DNA of 35,767 nt from contig JAHFRL010000036.1 in NCBI GenBank assembly GCA_023266235.1, positions 1 to 35,767 on the forward strand, read 5' to 3'. Each line of letters starts with the position of its first letter. The first letter of the stretch is position 1. Under the pieces are notes generated by a model. The model did no database searches and had not been told where the DNA came from. It saw nothing but the letters and a program-made list of their open reading frames with translations. The position numbers were made by a program, and so were the translations under genes. Below, piece after piece: positions 30,563-35,767 of this stretch. This DNA is from Betaproteobacteria bacterium (GTDB lineage: Bacteria > Pseudomonadota > Gammaproteobacteria > Burkholderiales > SG8-41).

Positions 30563-33547
30563 TCAGGCCGATACGCGCGACACCCGGCAGAGCAGCGCCT
30601 TGAGATTCGTCTGGTCCGATACCGGGTCGCGCTGCGTCTTGTCGGTGAGGAAGTTCACCGAGCGCCACGGGTGATACGGCTGGCGCTCGCCCCAGCCGAT
30701 CGGGATGAACACCGCGCTCGCGCGGATGCCGGTGTGCACCCAGGCCACGGCTTCGATCGTGCCATGCGCGGTCTCAATCCGCACGCGGTCACCGTCGGCG
30801 ACACCGAGGCGCGCGGCCTTGGCGGGATGGAGTTGACAGTACAAGTCCGGCCACATCTCCTGCGCCTGCCAGAAGTAGTGCGTCCAGCTGTGGAAATGCG
30901 CCGCGGCAGGCCGCCCCGTAACGAGCTCGGTATCGAATCCCTGCGCACGCAGCTGCGCGCCCGGGCCGTCGCCGGAGGCCGCCACGATCCGCCCGCGCGC
31001 GCTGGCGGTGTCGGGGCGGCAGAACGGCGAGATCACACCCTCATCGGCATCGCTGTCATCGAGTTCCACGTAGGGCAGATCGACGAGTTGCTCGCGTTCG
31101 GAGTAGAACTCGGGCAGCGCCGACAGGCCGAGCGTGTTGAACTTCTTCTCCAGCTCGTCCGTCCAGAATTCGAGTTTGCCGCTTTTGGTCGGAAACCGGT
31201 GCCCCGCCGACGCGCCGGCGGCGGTGGTGCCTTCCAGGTACAGCGTCTCGATTTCGGGCGCCTCCTCGCTCGCCACCGGATGGCGCACCCAGCGATAGGG
31301 TACCGAATGCAGCCGTTTCTGCGTGCAGCCGCGCAGGAGGTTGTTGTCGATGCACACTTCGTCCCAGAAGATGCGCGGGTCCTTGTATTCCTCCTTCAGC
31401 ACGTCGTCAAAGCCGAAGCGCTTGCCGAGCTCGATCCAGATCCAGCCGTCCGCCTTGGCTTCGCCCGGCGGGTCGATCATCCGGTCGATCCAGACGATGC
31501 GCCGATCGTCGTTGGCCCGCCCGATTTCGCCTTTCTCGATGCCGGTCGCGGCGGGCAGCACGTAGTCGGCGAAAGCGGAAGTCTCGTTGGCAAAGAGCTC
31601 GATGTGCACCAGCAGATCGAGCGCCCGGAAGGCCTCGCGCGCGGCAGCCTGCCCGGGCCACTGCGCCAGCGGGTTGTTGCAGGCGATGAGGGCGCGAATG
31701 GGATATGGCTTGCCGCGCGTCATCGCCTCGGTCCAGCCGCTGGGGCTGCGGCGTACGCGCGGGCGGGCGATCTGCGGCCGCCGATGCGCCGGTGCGTTGG
31801 GCGCAATCGGCGTGTTGGCGCTCATGTTGAAGAAGGAGCCGCCGCGCCGGCCCCAATTGCCGGTGATGGCGGCGAGGAACATCAGCACGCGGTTGGTCTG
31901 CGTGCCGTTGGTATGCTGGTTGATGCCGCGGCTGGCGAAGATCACGCAACCGTCGGCCGTGGCGATCTCATGCGCCAGCCGGCGGATCTCGGCGGCGGCG
32001 ATGCCGGTGATCGGCTCGGCCCACTCCGGCGTGTAGCCGCGCCCGAGAATGAAGTCGCGCCACTCACTGAAGCCGAGTACCCAGCCGGCGCAAAAGCGCG
32101 CATCGTGCAACTGTTCCGCCAGGATGTGGTGGCACATCGCGAGCCCGAGCGCCATGTCGGTGCCCGGCCGGATCGCGAGCCAGCGATCGGCCTTGGCGGC
32201 CGTGGCGGTAAGGCGCGGGTCAACGACGACCATCCTCGCGCCGTTGCGCAGGCGCCAGTCGTTGACCATACCGAAGTACACGGGGCGCGTCTCCGCCTGG
32301 TTGTCGCCGAGGTAGAGGTAGAGCTGCGCCGAGCCGATGTCGGCCGCGGTGTAGCTGTTGCCGCTGCCGATGCGGCCTTGCGTGATCTCGTAGGCGACGT
32401 TCTTGCCGCTTGCGCAGAACGGGTCGGTGCCTTCCTTGTTCGGCGTGCCCCACAACTGCGCGAAGAGGCGCGTATAGCCGAAACAATCGAGCATGCCCGT
32501 GCGCGTGCCGATGAAGAGGGCGAGCGCCTCGGGTCCGCACTCGTTGCGCACCTGCCGCAGCCGGTCCGCGATCTCGTCGAGCGCCTGCGCCCACGAGATG
32601 GGCGCGAAGCGGCCTTCGCCGCGCGCGCCGACCCGCTTCAGCGGATGCAACAGCCGGTGCGGGCTGTGATAGAGCTGCAGTGTCAACTGGGACTTCGGGC
32701 ACACGCGGCCCTCAAGCAGGGGGTCTTCCTCGTTACCGGTGATGCGCACCAAATCGCTGCCCTTGAAGTGGAACTTGGTGCTGCAGCAGTTGAAACAGAT
32801 GTTGCAGCCGCCGGGAACCACGCGGTCGGCGCTGACCGACTCACGCGGCAGGCCGTAGGGGAACGCCGGCTGCGACGCGATGACGATGGCTTGCGCCGCC
32901 ACGGCGTCCATGAACGCCGGGCGGCGGCCATCGGCCGGCGCTACCCGCGAGGGCACGTGCGCCGCACCGGCCGCATCGCGCGCCGGCAGGCGCTCAAGGT
33001 AGATTGTGGCCGGGCCCAGCAGGAAATGATCGTGGTCCCGCGGCGTGCGTCCCTCGCGCTGCGCCCCGGCGAGCAAATTGTCGCGCGTGCCAAAACGGAT
33101 TGCCCGCGCCGGACAGACGCTGGCGCAGGCGGTGGTCTGCTCCTGCGCGCGCCGGTCGACGCACAAATCGCATTTCACCGCGTGGTGGCCTTTCGGATCG
33201 TACCCCATCGCGCTGTAGGGGCACGCGATCACGCACTCGCCGCAACCGGTGCAGCGCGACTCGACGACGCTCACGACCCCGGTGAGCGCATCTTTCTCGA
33301 TGGCCTTGGGATTGACCGGGCATGCGCGCAAGCACGCCGGGCGCTCGCAGTGCTGGCAGGTGAGCGCGAGAAAAGCGAGGCCCGCGTCATCCACTCCGCT
33401 CGTCCAGACGACCTTGTTGCGGTACTCGCCGGGCCCGAGGCGGTGTTCCTGCTTGCACGCAACCTCGCAGCTTTTGCAGCCCGTACAGCGCTCCAAATCG
33501 ATCAGCAGCGCCAGCCGGCCGCCGTCCTGCGTTTGCGCGGCGCTCAT
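30563..33547 (-). CDS. Molybdopterin oxidoreductase fused to a four-cluster ferredoxin domain
   Basis: A 994-residue fusion. Residues 15-165 are an NrfC/PsrB-type electron-transfer subunit with four [4Fe-4S] motifs: CTGCKSCEVAC (from Cys21), CQHCERPACLRACP, CTGCGECVIACP and CDLC with CASVCP. From about residue 245 follows a DMSO-reductase-family catalytic chain with its own cluster (CNICFNCC from Cys248, then VCPKS). A likely Mo-ligand Cys378 lies in DPFCASGK. Later marks are ADYVLPAATGIEKGEIG and the C-terminal molybdopterin-binding HFHSWTHYF and VADGDRVRIET. There is no Tat signal, so it should face the cytoplasm. The start at 33547 is four bases after the cytochrome b stop. Substrate unknown; sulfite, thiosulfate or polysulfide enzymes are the nearest in style. 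Confidence 0.9.
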   Translation of the reverse strand: MSAAQTQDGGRLALLIDLERCTGCKSCEVACKQEHRLGPGEYRNKVVWTSGVDDAGLAFLALTCQHCERPACLRACPVNPKAIEKDALTGVVSVVESRCTGCGECVIACPYSAMGYDPKGHHAVKCDLCVDRRAQEQTTACASVCPARAIRFGTRDNLLAGAQREGRTPRDHDHFLLGPATIYLERLPARDAAGAAHVPSRVAPADGRRPAFMDAVAAQAIVIASQPAFPYGLPRESVSADRVVPGGCNICFNCCSTKFHFKGSDLVRITGNEEDPLLEGRVCPKSQLTLQLYHSPHRLLHPLKRVGARGEGRFAPISWAQALDEIADRLRQVRNECGPEALALFIGTRTGMLDCFGYTRLFAQLWGTPNKEGTDPFCASGKNVAYEITQGRIGSGNSYTAADIGSAQLYLYLGDNQAETRPVYFGMVNDWRLRNGARMVVVDPRLTATAAKADRWLAIRPGTDMALGLAMCHHILAEQLHDARFCAGWVLGFSEWRDFILGRGYTPEWAEPITGIAAAEIRRLAHEIATADGCVIFASRGINQHTNGTQTNRVLMFLAAITGNWGRRGGSFFNMSANTPIAPNAPAHRRPQIARPRVRRSPSGWTEAMTRGKPYPIRALIACNNPLAQWPGQAAAREAFRALDLLVHIELFANETSAFADYVLPAATGIEKGEIGRANDDRRIVWIDRMIDPPGEAKADGWIWIELGKRFGFDDVLKEEYKDPRIFWDEVCIDNNLLRGCTQKRLHSVPYRWVRHPVASEEAPEIETLYLEGTTAAGASAGHRFPTKSGKLEFWTDELEKKFNTLGLSALPEFYSEREQLVDLPYVELDDSDADEGVISPFCRPDTASARGRIVAASGDGPGAQLRAQGFDTELVTGRPAAAHFHSWTHYFWQAQEMWPDLYCQLHPAKAARLGVADGDRVRIETAHGTIEAVAWVHTGIRASAVFIPIGWGERQPYHPWRSVNFLTDKTQRDPVSDQTNLKALLCRVSRVSA

Positions 33548-33551
33548 CCGT

Positions 33552-34325
33552 TCACCATGCGGCGAGATGCCACCAGGTAATTTCACCGCCGCCGGCAACA
33601 TAGCCGGCGAAGAAGGTCACCGTGATCACGTGGATGAGCGCTCCCGCCACGAAGATCCAGGCCAGCGCCATGTGCAACGGCCGCCACCAGCCCTGGGCGA
33701 GACCGGCTGCGCGGCGCGTCCCGAGCAACCGCGTTTCCTCGCGTGCGAGCTTCTGATAGGCGATGGCGAGGCGCGGCCGCCGCACGAGGTGCGGCAGCGT
33801 GACCGAGAACAACCTTTCTTGCGCCGCGGGGTCGAGCTCGCCCAGCAGCCGCCGCTTCGCGCCGAGAACCGCCTGCAACCGCTCGCGCGTCGCACGGTCC
33901 GGCACGCGGAACGCCGGCGCTTTGGAGGCAAAGGTCGCGGCCATGCGGCGCGCGCCGCGCACGCGCGCCCACACGCCGAGGGCGGCAAGCGCGAGAATTG
34001 CGAGCAGCAGCAGCGCCGGCGGCCGGCGCAGAAACCCACCGGAGTGGATTGTGATCAGGACCGCGCCCAGCGAGGAGCACACCAAGTGCGCATTGAACCA
34101 GCCGATCGGATCGCGGCTCCTGCCGCCGCGCTTGGCGAGCGCGAACGCGGCCGGCACCAGCAGCAGAATCGCGCCGGCGACCCCCGTGAGGTAGAGCTCG
34201 GGGCTGCCCGGCACGCGCCATGCTTCCGGCAACCAATGCCTGAAGGCGAACCACGCGGCGATCGCCATGACAACCGCGGCCATCAGCTGCAGCAGACGCG
34301 CGTCGGAGAAATCTGTTCTTTGCAC
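33552..34325 (-). CDS. Cytochrome b-type membrane anchor of the molybdoenzyme
   Basis: A 257-residue membrane protein. Four or five hydrophobic segments are visible (about residues 10-27, 44-62, 80-95, 103-118 and 225-250), with a long Arg-rich cytoplasmic stretch in the middle. His pairs in FNAHLVCSSLGAVLITIHSGGF and RPLHMALAWIFVAGALIHVITV suggest b hemes. It is not of the NrfD/DmsC type that usually anchors such enzymes. The start is a GTG at 34325 without a strong ribosome site; a Met 14 codons later is an alternative. It ends four bases before the molybdoenzyme start, so the pair is coupled and probably exchanges electrons with quinone. Confidence 0.8.
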   Translation of the reverse strand: MQRTDFSDARLLQLMAAVVMAIAAWFAFRHWLPEAWRVPGSPELYLTGVAGAILLLVPAAFALAKRGGRSRDPIGWFNAHLVCSSLGAVLITIHSGGFLRRPPALLLLAILALAALGVWARVRGARRMAATFASKAPAFRVPDRATRERLQAVLGAKRRLLGELDPAAQERLFSVTLPHLVRRPRLAIAYQKLAREETRLLGTRRAAGLAQGWWRPLHMALAWIFVAGALIHVITVTFFAGYVAGGGEITWWHLAAW

Positions 34326-34667
34326 GTTCGATCGCAGTTTGCCTGGGGTTGGCGCGCTTCCCGCAGCGGTCGCCTCAAGGCCGGCCGGCGCGGCAAGTCG
34401 TGCCTCGGACTACGTCGCAGATGATACAACGGGCGCCGCGCCGGACGCGATCTCCTCGGTCATTTTTCCGCACGGCGGAACAGCCATCCGCAAAATCGGC
34501 GCTGTCAGCCGCCGGCGTTCGGCGTCTCGACGTGTATCACGACAATCGCGCGTGCGTTCGCCGGTCGGTTCTCATCTGTGCGTTTTTGCTGGTAAGGAAC
34601 ACGCTTGATGAAGATGGGAGTAGGAAAGCCGGGGGCGTCAAGCTCGCGATGTCATGGCGGCAGTCAG
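34326..34667. other. Intergenic region between ppk2 and the molybdoenzyme operon
   Basis: About 340 bases holding the downstream end of ppk2 and the upstream region of the cytochrome b gene. I see no gene, clear promoter, FNR box or terminator in it. Confidence 0.4.
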
Positions 34668-35558
34668 CTAGTAAACCGTGGGCACGAACCGCTGGCTCGA
34701 CATCTTCGGGCGCTGGTAGCCGATGTCGCCTTGCCGCGGCGGCACTTCGATTTCGACCGGAGTCATATTTTCATAGGGGATCTGCTGCAGAAAATGGGCA
34801 ATGCAGTTGAGGCGGGCCCGTTTCTTTTTGTCTGCGTTCACGACGTACCAAGGGCTTTCTTTCCGGTCCGTAGCTTCAAACATGACGTCCTTGGCTTTGG
34901 AATACTCGCTCCAATGTTTACGCGACTCCATGTCCATCGGGCTCAGCTTCCAGCGCTTGGTCGGATTGCGAATCCGTTCCTGGAAGCGCTTCTCCTGCTC
35001 CTCGTCGTTCACCGAGAACCAGTACTTGATTAGGAAAATACCGGAACGAATCAGCATCTCTTCAAACAGCGGGCAGGCGCGCAGGAACTCCTTGTATTCG
35101 GCCTTGGTGCAAAAACCCATGACGTGCTCCACGCCGGCGCGGTTGTACCAACTGCGGTCGAAGAGGACGATCTCACCCGGCGCCGGCAGATGAGGAACGT
35201 AGCGCTGGAAATACCACTGGCCGCGTTCCCGCTCGGTTGGCGTACCCAGCGCGACAATCCGGCATACCCTTGGGTTGAGGCTTTCAGCGATGCGTTTAAT
35301 GACGCCCCCCTTGCCGGCGGCATCGCGGCCTTCGAAGATCGCCGCGACTTTCAGGCCGCGCAGACGGACCCATTCCTGGAGCTTGATGAGTTCCACCTGC
35401 AGGTGAGCAAGCTCTTCGACGTACTTGTAGTCCTTGGGCGGCTTGCGGGGTTGGGGGCGGCCCGCCAGGTGCCAATACTGCTCGATCGCGGTTGTTTCCT
35501 TCGCGTCGGCCAGAACCTCGCCGTTGCCCTTCGCGCGCTTCTTCTTCTTCTTTGCCAT
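34668..35558 (-). CDS. ppk2: Polyphosphate kinase 2 (PPK2)
   Basis: A 296-residue PPK2-family kinase that transfers phosphate between polyphosphate and nucleotides, usually making GTP or ATP from the diphosphate. It shows Walker A FEGRDAAGKGG (about 75-85), PTERERGQWYFQRYV of the lid region, Walker B VLFDRSWYNRAGVEHVMGF (131-149) and the following FLRACPLFEEMLIRSGI and IKYWFSVNDEEQEKRFQERI. A single kinase domain of this length fits class I. A Lys-rich N-terminus (MAKKKKKRAKGNG) is charged and probably disordered. The start at 35558 follows GAGAGGGAAAGC; an earlier reading from 35609 has no support. Confidence 0.95.
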   Translation of the reverse strand: MAKKKKKRAKGNGEVLADAKETTAIEQYWHLAGRPQPRKPPKDYKYVEELAHLQVELIKLQEWVRLRGLKVAAIFEGRDAAGKGGVIKRIAESLNPRVCRIVALGTPTERERGQWYFQRYVPHLPAPGEIVLFDRSWYNRAGVEHVMGFCTKAEYKEFLRACPLFEEMLIRSGIFLIKYWFSVNDEEQEKRFQERIRNPTKRWKLSPMDMESRKHWSEYSKAKDVMFEATDRKESPWYVVNADKKKRARLNCIAHFLQQIPYENMTPVEIEVPPRQGDIGYQRPKMSSQRFVPTVY

Positions 35559-35661
35559 GCTTTCCCTCTCCGTACGCGTGATCCCGCAGACAAGAATACC
35601 ATAATCCATTCAGCTCCGACGGACAGCAAAAATCGATCCGCCCGCGTCTGCCGCGTTTACT

Positions 35662-35767
35662 TCAGAGCGTCGGCCGCCGATCGCTCAGCGCGACCTTCTT
35701 CCTCTTGCGGTTCTGCACCATCAGGTTTCCGGAGATCCGGTCGTAAATGCTCGATGAAATGCAGATG
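35662..35767 (-). CDS. C-terminal fragment of an unidentified protein
   Basis: The last 106 bases hold, on the minus strand, the tail of a gene entering from beyond the window. The frame reads SSSIYDRISGNLMVQNRKRKK followed by VALSDRRPTL and a TGA at 35662. Its third codon positions are strongly G/C, unlike the competing frame ending at 35657, so it is the better candidate. I do not recognise the family. Confidence 0.45.
   Translation of the reverse strand, partial: ICISSSIYDRISGNLMVQNRKRKKVALSDRRPTL

Noticed and set aside
30368..33580. A 1070-codon open frame on the plus strand
   Set aside because: It lies opposite the molybdoenzyme, whose cluster and cofactor motifs are unmistakable. It is rich in Arg, Ala, His and Val with no domain and is an antisense by-product of high GC content.
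35657..35767. Alternative minus-strand frame at the window end, ending with TAA at 35657
   Set aside because: Its third codon positions are much less G/C-rich than those of the overlapping frame ending at 35662.

Overview
The window is GC-rich, gene-dense DNA from a betaproteobacterium. The evidence for this is a stand-alone Bug/TctC-type binding protein, the rdgB-hemW pair, betaproteobacterial-looking TrmB, ThiS and ThiG, and a chromate locus like those of Cupriavidus and its relatives. It looks chromosomal. I see no rRNA, tRNA, phage, integrase, transposase or CRISPR. All calls were made by reading the sequence and recalling protein families; no database search was run. Positions inside proteins are hand counts. 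Layout: (1) 1-4.3 kb is mostly core: the 3' end of rdgB, hemW, a small antitoxin-like protein, a Bug binding protein, an ABM monooxygenase and trmB. (2) 4.3-9.2 kb is a sulfur and electron-transfer block. A minus-strand operon encodes a NarI/DsrM-like cytochrome b, a HdrD/DsrK-like iron-sulfur protein and a small DsrE protein. It faces a plus-strand operon of DsrE2 and a FadL-type outer-membrane channel. The AT-rich gap between them carries an FNR-type box, TTGACGCATATCAA. (3) 9.2-14.1 kb holds a Crp/Fnr regulator, a DASS anion transporter and a large DUF3604 protein. (4) 14.2-19.2 kb is a chromate-resistance locus: chrB divergent from an apparent operon of a lipoprotein, a superoxide dismutase-rhodanese fusion, a DUF1080-like protein and chrA. 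The fusion joins in one chain what Cupriavidus encodes as separate ChrC and ChrE. A 26-bp palindrome lies in the divergent promoter region. (5) 19.2-25.0 kb has an ornithine cyclodeaminase-like gene and a two-gene RND efflux system. A second FNR-type box, TTGACCTGCATCAA, sits upstream of the pump at class II promoter spacing. (6) 25.0-30.3 kb has thiS-thiG, then a PQQ-dependent sugar dehydrogenase, a di-heme c4 cytochrome and a TonB receptor that strongly resembles the E. coli PQQ receptor PqqU (YncD). Together these suggest a PQQ-scavenging periplasmic oxidation module. (7) 30.5-35.8 kb has a molybdopterin oxidoreductase whose four-cluster ferredoxin subunit is fused to the catalytic chain, its cytochrome b partner, ppk2 and the tail of an unknown gene. 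Several purine-rich or GGATTC-like micro-repeats lie between genes, and one has grown into the HemW reading frame. The strongest leads are the PqqU-dehydrogenase module, the ChrC-ChrE fusion, the DsrMK/DsrE2/FadL block with its FNR box, and the fused molybdoenzyme.
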